From NCBI GenBank assembly GCA_937911325.1, contig CALDSD010000019.1:1-41113 (forward strand): a stretch of 41,113 nucleotides of DNA, given 5' to 3'. The DNA is from an uncultured Neomegalonema sp. (lineage in GTDB: Bacteria; Pseudomonadota; Alphaproteobacteria; Rhodobacterales; Rhodobacteraceae). Under the pieces are notes generated by a model. It did not search any database. It was not told the origin of the DNA and saw only the letters and a program-made list of their open reading frames with translations. Positions 1 through 8,958 of this stretch are shown here, piece by piece. The stretch's first letter is position 1; each line of letters starts with the position of its first letter. The translations under genes were made by a program, and so were the position numbers.

Positions 1-452
<452 letters not shown>

Positions 453-508
453 CTGAGCACTCCGTTCGCTCGCCGCTCGACGGTCGCGCCGGCGTCAACT
501 CCAGCTAA

Positions 509-533
509 AACGGTTTTCGCAGCAAAGAATTCC
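509..533 (-). promoter_or_regulatory. ECF-type promoter for the Gly-Asp repeat gene
   Basis: On the minus strand GGAAT (533-529), a 16-nt spacer and CGTT (512-509) match the general alphaproteobacterial ECF promoter form GGAAC-N16/17-CGTT. It lies about 57 nt before the ATG at 452. The same arrangement occurs on the other strand at 543-567, which makes chance less likely. The fifth base is T rather than the usual C. Confidence 0.5.
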
Positions 534-542
534 GCAGCTGGT

Positions 543-567
543 GGAATAGACTTTCTCCAACGGCGTT
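543..567 (+). promoter_or_regulatory. ECF-type promoter for the sigma factor gene
   Basis: GGAAT (543-547), a 16-nt spacer and CGTT (564-567) lie 46 nt upstream of the sigma factor ATG. This suggests autoregulation, as is common for ECF sigma operons. The element is arranged identically to the minus-strand one at 509-533. Confidence 0.5.
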
Positions 568-613
568 CTTACAGCCAGATGGACACGGTTCCAGCAACGA
601 GACCTGACAGTCG

Positions 614-1108
614 ATGCCTGACGCGCTCAAAGGCGAGATCGCGGCTCTCGTGCCGCGGCTCCGACGGTTCGCTTACGCGCTCTGCGGGAGCCGCGAAGAT
701 GGAGATGACCTGGTGCAGACCGCTTGTCTGAAAGCGATTTCCCGGCTCGACCAGTTCGAGTTGGGCACGCGCTTGGACAGCTGGATGTTTCGGATCGTCC
801 AGACGACTTTTCTCGACGAGCGTCGCCGAAGCAGCCGGCGCGGGGTCAACGATCCGGAGGCGGTCGATCGCCTCAGCGACGGTGGCGTCGGGGCGCGCAG
901 CTCCGAAGACCGCATGACCCTCGAACGGGTCCGCGAAGCGATCGCGGAATTGCCAGACGAGCAGCGCGCTGTGGTCGTGCTCGTCGCGATCGAAGGGTAT
1001 TCCTACAAGGAGGCCGCCGCTGTTCTCGAAACGCCGGTCGGCACCGTTATGAGCCGCTTGTCGCGCGCTCGGGCGCGCCTGTTGCCCCTGGTTCGGGAGG
1101 AGACGTGA
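614..1108 (+). CDS. RNA polymerase ECF sigma factor
   Basis: This 164-aa protein has the two-domain sigma-70 family layout. Region 2 is at about residues 10-75 (LRRFAYALCGSREDGDDLVQ, then the -10 recognition segment DSWMFRIVQTTFLDERRR). Region 4 is at about 100-160 (AIAELPDEQRAVVVLVAIEG and the helix-turn-helix SYKEAAAVLETPVGTVMSRL). It would direct RNA polymerase to ECF promoters such as the pair at 509-567. The ATG has only a weak Shine-Dalgarno. Its TGA shares one base with the next gene's ATG (TGATG at 1106-1110), which implies translational coupling with the anti-sigma factor. The exact ECF group is not determined. Confidence 0.93.
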   Translation: MPDALKGEIAALVPRLRRFAYALCGSREDGDDLVQTACLKAISRLDQFELGTRLDSWMFRIVQTTFLDERRRSSRRGVNDPEAVDRLSDGGVGARSSEDRMTLERVREAIAELPDEQRAVVVLVAIEGYSYKEAAAVLETPVGTVMSRLSRARARLLPLVREET

Positions 1109-1896
1109 TGACGGGAACAGCCGGGTCTGACTGGACCGAGGAACAGATCGCCGCCCTGATTGATAAGTCGATCGAAGACGCGGGCGAGGTCGAACGGCTG
1201 AACCAGATTGTGGAGGACGACCCGCGCGCCGCCGCGCTGGCGGAGGATCTTCGCAACTTGCGCCGGTTGAGCCGGGAGGCGTTCGACGTCCCGTTGCGTG
1301 AGCCGACCCCAGCGCCGATCGAAGCCGCCATTTTCGGAGAGCCAGGAAAGGTTGCGACTCTCCGCGGACCGAAACGGCAAACCAGACGTCTCTTGGCGGG
1401 CCCCGTACGGCTCGCCGCCGCCGCTGCGGTCGCGCTGGCGATCGGCGTGAGCGCCGGCGCGCTTTGGCTGGGCGGTGCGCCGATTGGGTCGGATGTCGCA
1501 AACCTCGGCGTCGCGCCGAAGGATGGTCATCTGCACGCTGTGCTGGAGACCTTGCCATCGGGACAGGTGTCGGAGAACGGCGTTCAACCGATGCTCAGCT
1601 TCTTGGACGGCCAAGGTCGGCCCTGCCGCGAATTCGAAGTGTTCGGCTCGTTGCCGAATGAGCTGGAGTTCGGGGTCGCCTGCCGCAGCGACGACGCCAG
1701 CTGGGAGGTCGAGATGCTCGTCGCCGCGCCGATGACGCCAATTGGTTCAGAGGGTTACGCCCCTGCATCCGGTCCAGCGGCGCGGGCGCTCGACAGCCTG
1801 CTCGACGCGCTGGTCGCGGGCGAGCCTCTTTCGCCTGCGCAAGAGCAAGCATGGATCGATCGAAGTTGGCGCAGTGGCGCGGGCTTGGTCGAATAA
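1108..1896 (+). CDS. Membrane-bound anti-sigma factor (putative)
   Basis: This 262-aa protein is coupled to the ECF sigma gene. It has a cytoplasmic N-terminal part (about 1-95), one transmembrane helix at about 100-118 (RLAAAAAVALAIGVSAGALW) and a periplasmic C-terminal part of about 140 residues with two cysteines (PCREF, VACRS). This topology and position fit an anti-sigma factor that holds the sigma at the membrane and senses a periplasmic signal. No HxxxCxxC zinc anti-sigma motif is present in the N-terminal part, so it is not a classic ZAS protein. The assignment rests mainly on context. Confidence 0.75.
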   Translation: MTGTAGSDWTEEQIAALIDKSIEDAGEVERLNQIVEDDPRAAALAEDLRNLRRLSREAFDVPLREPTPAPIEAAIFGEPGKVATLRGPKRQTRRLLAGPVRLAAAAAVALAIGVSAGALWLGGAPIGSDVANLGVAPKDGHLHAVLETLPSGQVSENGVQPMLSFLDGQGRPCREFEVFGSLPNELEFGVACRSDDASWEVEMLVAAPMTPIGSEGYAPASGPAARALDSLLDALVAGEPLSPAQEQAWIDRSWRSGAGLVE

Positions 1897-2175
1897 CGCC
1901 GCTTCGGCCGCAAAGCGGACGCAACGCCTGACCTCCAAATCGTCGGATCTCCGCGGATCAAGCAGCCTTTCTCCGAGCATCGATTGCAGCTTTGACTTTG
2001 GCGCCGAACAAGCGCGACGGCGCGCCGGACGGCCAGGCCGCCCCGTTGGAGGCGTCGGCGAGGGTGACTGCCGCGAGACAGATGGATCCGCAGCGAAGGG
2101 CTCTCACGGTCTCGCACGCGAAACCGCCGCCGCCCTGAAATGCCTTGAGTGCTGCGCGTTCTGTCCGAAGCGCTG

Positions 2176-2260
2176 TGGTGCCCGCTGCCGGACTCGAACC
2201 GGCACGCCCGAAGGCTGCGGATTTTAAGTCCGCTATGTCTACCAATTCCATCAAGCGGGC
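2176..2260 (-). tRNA. tRNA-Leu(UAA)
   Basis: Read on the minus strand, the gene starts GCCCGC and ends GCGGGC-ACCA, giving a perfect 7-bp acceptor with encoded CCA. The anticodon arm is GCGGA-CTTAAAA-TCCGC with anticodon TAA, followed by the long variable arm of class II tRNAs (GCCTTCGGGC) and a TTCGAGT T-loop. Length (85 nt) and identity elements fit tRNA-Leu reading UUA. Confidence 0.97.
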
Positions 2261-2312
2261 GACGGACGCGAGCGCTGGACATTAGGCGCCGTTCACGCCG
2301 ACGCAAGGCCCT

Positions 2313-3137
2313 TTAGCGCGGCTTCGTTTCGATGACGACCCGCACATCCAAGTCATCGAGCAAGGCTTTGACGTCCTGTGCCGCCGCCGCGAGATCGGCA
2401 GGATGGGTTGAGCGGGCCACAATCGTGCAACCGGGTCCGCCTTCCAGCCGATAGTAAGGGTAGACGCCAAAGCTGACGTCGGGATGGCGCGCGTCGATCT
2501 CTCGGAGAGGCGCGGCGACGGCGCCCTCGACGATGTAGGCTTGAAACGAATGCGACAGGGTCGGTTTGCCGCCCGCGAGCGCGCCGCGCAATCCCTCGAC
2601 CATAGCCTGAAAGATCTTCGGCACCCCCGCCATCACATGGACATTGCGCAAGATGAAGCCGGGCGCATGGCTGACGGGATTGCGAATAAGCTCGGCACCG
2701 TCGGGGATGCGGGCCATCCGCAACCGGGCCTCATTCAGGTTCTCCGGCCCGTAGTAGTCCAACAAGATCCGCTTTGCGTCGTCGCGCACTCCGATCCGAG
2801 CGCCAAACGCCGCGGCCACGGCGTCCGCCGTGATGTCGTCATGCGTGGGCCCGATCCCGCCGGAGGTGAAGACATAGTCCATCTGCGCGCTGAGCTCGCG
2901 CACGGCCGCGATGATCGTGTCCTTGTCATCGGGGATGCAGCGGATCTGCCGGAGCGCCACGCCGATCTCGGTCAGGACGCCTGCGAGAAAATGAGCGTTG
3001 CCCTCTTGCGTGCGGCCCGACAGGATCTCGTCGCCGATGACGAGAATGGCGGCGGTGGGCTGACGGTCTTCAATAACGCTTTCGGTCACAACATCGGCTC
3101 GAGTTTCGTTTGGGTTTGGCAGCGCATGCGGCGTCAT
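2313..3137 (-). CDS. CinA-like molybdopterin-binding domain protein
   Basis: This 274-aa protein matches the N-terminal MoaB/MogA-like domain of competence/damage-inducible protein CinA. Key motifs are VIGDEILSGRTQEGNAHFLA near residue 35 and TSGGIGPTHDDITADAVA near 90. The C-terminal nicotinamide-nucleotide amidase domain of full-length CinA is absent, as in many alphaproteobacterial homologues of about 250 aa. Family members hydrolyse damaged pyridine nucleotides or are uncharacterised, so substrate is uncertain. I prefer ATG at 3137; an upstream TTG at 3170 is possible. It is divergent from the amidohydrolase at 3250, with a short shared promoter region. Confidence 0.88.
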   Translation of the reverse strand: MTPHALPNPNETRADVVTESVIEDRQPTAAILVIGDEILSGRTQEGNAHFLAGVLTEIGVALRQIRCIPDDKDTIIAAVRELSAQMDYVFTSGGIGPTHDDITADAVAAAFGARIGVRDDAKRILLDYYGPENLNEARLRMARIPDGAELIRNPVSHAPGFILRNVHVMAGVPKIFQAMVEGLRGALAGGKPTLSHSFQAYIVEGAVAAPLREIDARHPDVSFGVYPYYRLEGGPGCTIVARSTHPADLAAAAQDVKALLDDLDVRVVIETKPR

Positions 3138-3249
3138 GGGCGCGCAGTCAAGCTCGTAGGTGCTCCGCAAGGCCGGCGGGCGTCAGGGCGATGGCCGGCG
3201 CGCGGCGTCAAGTCAGCGCCGCAGCAGAGACAAAAAAGGGAGAGACGGC

Positions 3250-4500
3250 ATGGCGATACATGGCAATCTCGCTGTCAACCGCGACCGCCTCTGGGACAGC
3301 CTGGAAGAGATGGCGAAGATTGGCGCGACGGCCAAAGGGGGATGCAACCGGCAGACCCTAACCGATCTGGATGGCCAGGGGCGTCGGCTGTTTCAGCAAT
3401 GGTGCGAGGCGGCCGGCATGACGGTCAGCACCGACAGCATGGGCGACATGTTCGCGCGGCGCGAGGGCGCGGACCCGGCTTTGGACCCTGTCGCCGTCGG
3501 CAGCCATCTGGACACGCAGCCGACGGGCGGAAAGTACGATGGCGTGCTGGGCGTCTTGGCCGCGTTGGAGCTTGTTCGCACGCTCAACGACCTGGAGATC
3601 CAGACGGAACACCCCATCGAGATCGTCAATTGGACCAATGAGGAGGGCGCTCGCTTCGCGCCGGCGATGCTCGCCTCAGGGGTGTTCGCCGGCGTCTATG
3701 AGGAGGCTTGGGCCAAGGCTCTGACGGATCGAGACGGCCTTGTCTTTGGCGAGGAGCTGCGTCGGATCGGGTTTGAGGGACCGTTGCCGGTCGGCCATCG
3801 GTCGTTTCACGCCTTCTTCGAGCTGCACATCGAACAGGGACCGATTTTGGAGACCGAGGGGATCGATATCGGCATTGTCACCCATGCCCAGGGGCTGTGC
3901 TGGCTCGACGTCGTCGTCAAAGGTCAGGACAGCCACGCCGGCACGACGCCAATGCCGCGCCGTCAAGATGCGATGGTCGCGGCGGCGCGCATGATCTCGG
4001 CGATCGAAGACATCGCCCAAGAGCGTGCTCCGGATGCGGTGGGCACCGTCGGCTACGTGTCGGCGGCGCCGGGCTCGCGGAATGTGATCCCGGGTCAGGC
4101 GGACTTCACCGTCGATCTGAGACACCCCAAGCAGGACGCGCTCGATGCGATGCGCGGCGCGTTTGAGCAGCGCGTGTCGGAGATCGCCGCCGCCAACGGG
4201 GTCGTCGCCGAAATCGCTCCCGTTGAAGCGCATGAGCCTGTCGCGTTTGACGAGGCCTGTCTCGCGCGGCTTCGATCGGCGGCCGAGGCGTTAGGGCTCT
4301 CGCACCGCGATATGATCTCCGGCGCAGGTCACGACGCGTGCCACATCGCCTCGGTCGCGCCCACTGCGATGATCTTCTGCCCTTGTGTCGACGGCCTGTC
4401 GCACAACGAGGCTGAAGCCATCACGCCCGACTGGGCGGCGGCTGGCGCGAATGTGCTTTTGCGAGCTGCGGTCGAAACCGCGGGAATCGTGGACAGGTAG
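3250..4500 (+). CDS. Zn-dependent M20-family amidohydrolase (hydantoinase/carbamoylase type)
   Basis: This 416-aa enzyme belongs to the allantoate amidohydrolase / N-carbamoyl-amino-acid hydrolase branch of peptidase family M20. Metal-binding motifs are visible: GSHLDTQPTGGKYDGVLG (His and bridging Asp) near residue 83, NWTNEEGARFAPAM with the catalytic and metal-binding Glu pair near 125, ELHIEQGP near 195 and a late GAGHDACH/LSHNEAE His region. It should hydrolyse a carbamoyl or ureido amide in the cytoplasm; beta-ureidopropionate, N-carbamoyl amino acids and allantoate are all possible. ATG 3250 has an AAGGGAGA Shine-Dalgarno at good spacing. No catabolic operon partner is adjacent. Confidence 0.9.
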   Translation: MAIHGNLAVNRDRLWDSLEEMAKIGATAKGGCNRQTLTDLDGQGRRLFQQWCEAAGMTVSTDSMGDMFARREGADPALDPVAVGSHLDTQPTGGKYDGVLGVLAALELVRTLNDLEIQTEHPIEIVNWTNEEGARFAPAMLASGVFAGVYEEAWAKALTDRDGLVFGEELRRIGFEGPLPVGHRSFHAFFELHIEQGPILETEGIDIGIVTHAQGLCWLDVVVKGQDSHAGTTPMPRRQDAMVAAARMISAIEDIAQERAPDAVGTVGYVSAAPGSRNVIPGQADFTVDLRHPKQDALDAMRGAFEQRVSEIAAANGVVAEIAPVEAHEPVAFDEACLARLRSAAEALGLSHRDMISGAGHDACHIASVAPTAMIFCPCVDGLSHNEAEAITPDWAAAGANVLLRAAVETAGIVDR

Positions 4501-4544
4501 CTTTTCCTGGAGACGCGGAGACCTTTAGACGGTATCCGGGCGAC

Positions 4545-5264
4545 ATGTTGCTGCCTCAACCGCTCGTCCGGGCCACCCTCATCCGCCGCTACAAGCGGTT
4601 CCTCGCCGATGCGCGTCTGGAGAGCGGCGAGGAGATCACCGCGCATGTCGCCAACCCTGGGTCGATGTGGGGTCTGAAAGAGCCCGGTCTGGCGATATGG
4701 CTGTCGAAAAACGACGATCCCAAGCGCAAGCTCAAGTACACGTGGGAGCTGGCCGAGCTGCCAGATGGACGGTGGAGCGGGGTGTCGACGGCTCATCCGA
4801 ACCGGATCGTCGAAGAGGCGCTGCGGACGCAGTCAATCCCAGAGCTGGCCGCCTATAGCGGTGTGCGGCGCGAGGTGAAGTACGGCCAGAACAGCCGCGT
4901 CGATTTTCTGCTGACCCAGGACGGACTGCCCGACGCCTATGTCGAGGTGAAGAACGTCCATATGCGCCGCGATGAGGACTGGGCGGAGTTTCCCGACGCG
5001 GTGACCGCGCGCGGCGCGAAGCATCTTGAAGAGCTTGGCGACATGGTTGGGCAGGGATGCCGCGCCGTGATGCTGTACCTGATCCAACGAGACGATTGCG
5101 CTCGGTTTCGCCTCGCAGCGGACGTCGACCCGCGCTATGCGGAGGCGTTTGAGCGGGCGCGCGGGCGCGGCGTCGAGGCGATCGCTTACGCTTGCCGGTT
5201 CGTAGCGCCGACGTCGCCTGACGCCGAGATCATTCTGGATCAACCGATGCCGATCGAAATGTGA
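4545..5264 (+). CDS. sfsA: Sugar fermentation stimulation protein SfsA
   Basis: This 239-aa protein has full family length. The N-terminal OB-like part carries HVANPGSMWGL (about residue 31). The C-terminal part carries a PD-(D/E)XK nuclease-like core: RVDFLL (about 119) with YVEVKNVHM (about 131). SfsA is a nucleic-acid-binding protein, originally linked in E. coli to maltose metabolism through effects on transcription; a nuclease role is suggested by fold only. It follows the amidohydrolase by 44 bp and probably shares its transcript. Confidence 0.95.
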   Translation: MLLPQPLVRATLIRRYKRFLADARLESGEEITAHVANPGSMWGLKEPGLAIWLSKNDDPKRKLKYTWELAELPDGRWSGVSTAHPNRIVEEALRTQSIPELAAYSGVRREVKYGQNSRVDFLLTQDGLPDAYVEVKNVHMRRDEDWAEFPDAVTARGAKHLEELGDMVGQGCRAVMLYLIQRDDCARFRLAADVDPRYAEAFERARGRGVEAIAYACRFVAPTSPDAEIILDQPMPIEM

Positions 5265-5310
5265 TCGACGGACGCGGCTGTCGACAGCCGCGCAAGGGGG
5301 GATGCGAAGA

Positions 5311-5481
5311 ATGCCGGACGGGCCGCGAAAGCCGAGGATACGGTGGCAAGAGGTCGCTTATCTCGGCGGCGGGATCTTGGGCGCCGCGCTCGCGCATGAC
5401 TACCCGACGCTTGGTCTGGGCATCGTCGTTCTGGTCTTGTTTGTGTGGTTTCTCTCGCCGCCTTCGGATGATTGGCGATAG
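5311..5481 (+). CDS. Small hydrophobic membrane protein (56 aa)
   Basis: This short open frame lies between sfsA and map. A basic N-terminus (MPDGPRKPRIRWQEV) is followed by two hydrophobic segments: YLGGGILGAALA, then LGLGIVVLVLFVWFLS. It ends SDDWR before TAG. An AAGGGGGG Shine-Dalgarno at 5294-5301 fits ATG 5311; an in-frame ATG at 5302 is too close to it. The topology looks like one or two inner-membrane helices with a positive N-terminus inside. I know no family for it. Support is codon pattern, Shine-Dalgarno and membrane-like composition. Confidence 0.55.
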   Translation: MPDGPRKPRIRWQEVAYLGGGILGAALAHDYPTLGLGIVVLVLFVWFLSPPSDDWR

Positions 5482-5588
5482 GCAAGAAGTCTCACTAAGT
5501 ATGGCCTGCGCCTTGATCCGCGCGGGCACATGACCCAAAACACTCTCAGTCCGCAGCGCGTGCGCGGCGACGTCGCGGCGCGTGGATA

Positions 5589-6470
5589 ATGGAGCCCAAC
5601 TTGCGTAAAGACGTCGATCGCACGCCTGATGGCATCAAATTGCACGCGCCGGAAGATTTCGCCGGCATGCGGGCGGCCGGGGCGTTGGCCGCGCGGATCC
5701 TTGATGAGATCGCCCCGCATGTCGCGCCGGGCGTGAAGACAGGCGAGCTGGACGAGATCATCCACGAAAAGATCATCGAGGCGGGAGCCACGCCGGCGAC
5801 GCTCGGTTATCGCGGCTACACCAAGTCGTCGTGTATCTCGATCAATCACGTCGTCTGCCACGGCATTCCAGGCAATCCGGTTCCGAAAACGAAATCCGAG
5901 ACGATTTCGCGGGACTTGGAGAAGCGGCGCGACGACGACAGATTGTTGACCGGCGATGTTCTCAACATTGACGTGACGGTGATCCTGGACGGTTGGTTCG
6001 GCGACACCAGCCGGATGTACGTCGCCGGCAAGCCCAAGGGGCCGGCGTCGCGCTTGATCGACATCACGCACGAGGCGCTGATGCGCGGCATATCCGTTGT
6101 TCGACCTGGGGCGCGCTTCGGAGATATCGGCCACGCGATTCAGTCTTACGTCGAAGGCGAACGGTGTTCGGTCGTGCGGGACTTTTGCGGGCATGGCTTG
6201 GGCCGCGTTTTCCACGACAGTCCGTCTGTCGTGCACTACGGACGTTCGGGAACTGGTCCCGAGATGCGCCCAGGGATGTTCTTCACGATTGAACCTATGG
6301 TCAATCTCGGCCGACCGGAAACGAAGATCCTCGACGATGGCTGGACTGCGGTGACGCGAGACAAGTCGCTCTCGGCTCAGTTCGAACACTCGGTCGGCGT
6401 GACCGAGGATGGCGTTGAGATATTCACGCTGTCGCCCGCCGGCCGCTTCCACCCCACTTGGGATCGTTGA
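5589..6470 (+). CDS. map: Type I methionine aminopeptidase
   Basis: This 293-aa enzyme removes the N-terminal Met from nascent proteins. All five metal ligands are visible: Asp in VLNIDVT (128), Asp in FGDTS (139), His in CGHGLGR, Glu in FTIEPM and Glu in QFEHSVG. The substrate-binding His region is HVVCHGIPG. There is an unusual insertion of about 20 charged residues (about 95-118: PVPKTKSETISRDLEKRR) between HGIP and the first metal Asp, where other type I enzymes have a short loop. The Shine-Dalgarno is weak. radC follows after 7 bp, so the two are likely co-transcribed. Confidence 0.95.
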   Translation: MEPNLRKDVDRTPDGIKLHAPEDFAGMRAAGALAARILDEIAPHVAPGVKTGELDEIIHEKIIEAGATPATLGYRGYTKSSCISINHVVCHGIPGNPVPKTKSETISRDLEKRRDDDRLLTGDVLNIDVTVILDGWFGDTSRMYVAGKPKGPASRLIDITHEALMRGISVVRPGARFGDIGHAIQSYVEGERCSVVRDFCGHGLGRVFHDSPSVVHYGRSGTGPEMRPGMFFTIEPMVNLGRPETKILDDGWTAVTRDKSLSAQFEHSVGVTEDGVEIFTLSPAGRFHPTWDR

Positions 6471-6477
6471 GACCGTT

Positions 6478-7200
6478 ATGAGTGAAGATCCTTTGGGCGC
6501 GGGCGGCGAGAAAGAGCCGGCGAAGCCGTCGGATCATCGTCACGGTCATCGCGAGCGACTGCGGTTGCGGTTCATGTCCGCCGGGACAAAAGCCGTTGCA
6601 GATTATGAGTTGTTGGAGCTGGTTTTGTTTCGCGCGATCCCTCGGCGCGACGTCAAACCGCTCGCCAAGCGCCTGATTGATCGGTTCGGCGACTTCAACG
6701 GCGCGCTATCTGCGGAACCTGAAAGGTTGCGCGAAATCGACGGGTTGGGCGATGCGGCTATTCTCGAACTCAAGATTGTGGAGGCCGCGGCGCATCGTCT
6801 GACGCAGACCAGGGTTCTCAAGAAGCCTGCGCTGTCGAGTTGGGCGTCGCTGATGGCGTATTGCAAGGCGTCGATGGCGCATTTGCCGACCGAGCAGTTT
6901 CGCATCCTCTTTCTGGACAAGAAGAACGTGCTGATCGCTGACGAGGAGCAACAACGCGGGACCGTAGATCACGTCCCGGTTTATCCACGCGAGGTCGCCA
7001 AACGCGCCTTGGAGCTTCATGCGTCCGCTCTGATCTTGGTGCACAATCATCCGAGCGGCGATCCGACGCCGTCTCAGGCGGATATTGATATGACCCGCCA
7101 GATTGCGGCGGCGTTGCGGGCGGTGGGCGTGAAGATCCACGATCACGTCGTGATCGGGAAAGAGCTCGATGCCAGTTTTCGCCAATTGGGACTGCTGTGA
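6478..7200 (+). CDS. radC: RadC/JAB domain protein
   Basis: This 240-aa protein has the RadC layout: an N-terminal helix-hairpin-helix-like region (LREIDGLGDAAILELKIVEA at about 83-102) and a C-terminal JAB/MPN domain with the JAMM metal motif (HNHPSGDPTPSQADID, His-His and Asp). RadC proteins were once tied to DNA repair, but the role is unresolved; the fold suggests a metallo-isopeptidase or nuclease. ATG 6478 gives the family N-terminus (SDHRHGHRERLRLRF). It sits directly behind map. Confidence 0.94.
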   Translation: MSEDPLGAGGEKEPAKPSDHRHGHRERLRLRFMSAGTKAVADYELLELVLFRAIPRRDVKPLAKRLIDRFGDFNGALSAEPERLREIDGLGDAAILELKIVEAAAHRLTQTRVLKKPALSSWASLMAYCKASMAHLPTEQFRILFLDKKNVLIADEEQQRGTVDHVPVYPREVAKRALELHASALILVHNHPSGDPTPSQADIDMTRQIAAALRAVGVKIHDHVVIGKELDASFRQLGLL

Positions 7201-7309
7201 CCCGCTGACGGCTCGGGGCTGGTTGGACAGGTTTCTCTTGCATGCGACGCGCGCCCGGCGGCTAGAGTGAACTCAGCCGATAGCAACCGGGGATGGTCCA
7301 CTGAGCACC

Positions 7310-8872
7310 GTGGCGCGAAATCCGCTGGATGACCTTGCCGCGGAGCGCGAGACGTTTCGGCGGTTGCAACGATCGTTCAAGGATCAGTTCGTCCGGATCT
7401 TTGCGGACCCTTCGCAGGAGCGGACCGTTCTCGTCGTATCGAGCCTGTCGGTCGACCAGAAGGTCCTGTCGACCGTGACCGCCGCCATTCATTACGAAGA
7501 GCGGTTGCTATGCCTGCTGTTGCTTTTGAAGCTGCCGCGCACGCGTGTGATCTATGTATCGAGCGCGCCGATCTCCGACGATATCGTCGAGTACTTCCTG
7601 CAGTTGGGGCTGGGGGCGGAGCCCTCCGGCGCGCGCGACAGGCTCACCATGCTCGATTGCGCGGACGTCTCGCCAAGATCGCTGACGGAGAAGATCCTGG
7701 AGCGCCCCGAGATGATCGAACGGATCGAAACGGCGTTGGGCGACCGAACCCGGGCGCATATGACGTGCTTCAACGTGACCGATCTGGAGCGCCGGCTGGC
7801 GGTGCGCCTCGGCGTGCCGATCTATGGATGCGACCCTGATCTTCTGGGCTACGGATCGAAAAGCGGGTCTCGCCGCGCCTTTCGAGAAGCAGGCGTGGTT
7901 TTTCCTGATGGTGCCGAGGATCTGAACGGAGAGGACGACCTTGTCGAAGCTCTGGCGGATCTGAAAGCCAGGTCGCCGGGGCTTCGCAAAGCGGTCGTGA
8001 AGCTCAATGAGGGTTTCTCCGGCGAAGGAAACGCCCTTTTCAGTTTCGCAGGCGCGCCGTCGGATCGTTCAGGCCTCGCCCGGTGGGTGAGAGATCGCCT
8101 TCCTGATCTGGCGTGCGAAGCCAGCGAACGCGATTGGGAGAGCTTCCGTTCGCAGTTGGAGGAGATGGGCGGGATCGTCGAGGTCTTCGTCGAGGGGCGG
8201 ATCAAGCGCTCGCCTTCGGCGCAACTTCGCGTGGATCCTCTGGGCGCCGTTGATCCGATATCAACCCATGATCAGATCCTGGGCGGCAGATCGGGCCAGG
8301 TTTTTCTGGGCTCCGAGTTTCCGGCGGACCCCGCCTACCGAAAGGACATTCAAGACCAGGCAATGAAGGTCGCAGGCGTGCTTGCGCAGCGTGGCGTACT
8401 GGGGCGCTTTGGCGTCGACTTTATCTCGGTGCGCGATCGAGACGACCCGTGGCGGCATTACGCGATTGAGATCAACCTACGCAAGGGCGGCACGACGCAT
8501 CCATACGTGATGCTCGAACAGCTGACCGGCGGGCGCTACGATCGGGAAACCGCGAGTTTTCAGACCCCTGCGTTGGGCCGTCGCTGCTATTATGAGACGG
8601 ACAACCTGCAAGAGGCGCTCTATCGCGGCATCACCCCAGGGGAATTGCTGAAGATCGCCGGCGACATCGGCGTGCTGTTCGATCCGTCGACAGCGAAGGG
8701 GCTCGTCCTTCATCTGATTGGGGCGGTGACGCATTTTGGAAAATTCGGCGCTCAGTGCATCGCCGAAACACCGGATGAGGCGCGCGAACTCTATCATTCC
8801 GCTGTCGCGCGCCTGAACCAGGCGATCCGGGCGCGCGACGAGAGCATCTCAGAGACGGATCTGCCGAACTGA
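7310..8872 (+). CDS. PGM1-related ATP-grasp peptide ligase
   Basis: This 520-aa protein matches the peptide ligase PGM1 family, whose founding member joins a non-ribosomal amino acid to a ribosomal peptide in pheganomycin biosynthesis. The N-terminal pre-ATP-grasp domain (about 1-175) has the family motifs VVSSLSVDQKVL, HYEERLLCLLLLLKLPRTR and FNVTDLERRLAVRLGVPIYG. The ATP-grasp core follows: GSKSGSRRAFREAGV, the nucleotide-binding KLNEGFSGEGNA (about 229) and the Mg2+-binding YAIEINLRKGGTTHPY (about 385). A C-terminal PGM1_C-like region ends near 515. The GTG start lacks a good Shine-Dalgarno, so the exact start is uncertain. No non-ribosomal amino acid pathway is adjacent, but a 26-codon peptide gene converges on it at 8959-9039. 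The family call is firm; the substrate is unknown. Confidence 0.88.
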   Translation: MARNPLDDLAAERETFRRLQRSFKDQFVRIFADPSQERTVLVVSSLSVDQKVLSTVTAAIHYEERLLCLLLLLKLPRTRVIYVSSAPISDDIVEYFLQLGLGAEPSGARDRLTMLDCADVSPRSLTEKILERPEMIERIETALGDRTRAHMTCFNVTDLERRLAVRLGVPIYGCDPDLLGYGSKSGSRRAFREAGVVFPDGAEDLNGEDDLVEALADLKARSPGLRKAVVKLNEGFSGEGNALFSFAGAPSDRSGLARWVRDRLPDLACEASERDWESFRSQLEEMGGIVEVFVEGRIKRSPSAQLRVDPLGAVDPISTHDQILGGRSGQVFLGSEFPADPAYRKDIQDQAMKVAGVLAQRGVLGRFGVDFISVRDRDDPWRHYAIEINLRKGGTTHPYVMLEQLTGGRYDRETASFQTPALGRRCYYETDNLQEALYRGITPGELLKIAGDIGVLFDPSTAKGLVLHLIGAVTHFGKFGAQCIAETPDEARELYHSAVARLNQAIRARDESISETDLPN

Positions 8873-8885
8873 GCATCAGAGACTC

Positions 8886-8911
8886 AAAAGGGCCGCTCTT
8901 GCGAGCGGCCC
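8886..8911 (-). terminator. Rho-independent terminator for the 26-codon peptide gene
   Basis: A perfect 9-bp stem (GGGCCGCTC at 8890-8898 with GAGCGGCCC at 8903-8911) has a 4-nt loop. Read on the minus strand it is followed by TTTT (8889-8886). The stop codon of the small ORF is about 48 nt upstream. On the plus strand, 18 nt after the ligase gene, the hairpin has no T-run, so it works best for the minus strand. Confidence 0.75.
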
Positions 8912-8958
8912 CCGTGAGATTATGCCGACCTTTCGGACCGGGCATGCGCCCTTGCAGG

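Noticed and set aside
568-592. Second minus-strand ECF promoter starting at GGAAC (592-588)
   Set aside because: No CGTT at 16-17 nt spacing; the pair at 509-533 fits better.
1897-2175. Possible gene or integration remnant beside tRNA-Leu
   Set aside because: Frames there run through the tRNA or lack a start with Shine-Dalgarno; no integrase and no repeat of the tRNA 3' end was seen.
2484-3641. Long plus-strand frame opposite the CinA-like gene
   Set aside because: Arg-rich shadow of the minus-strand gene with no domain.
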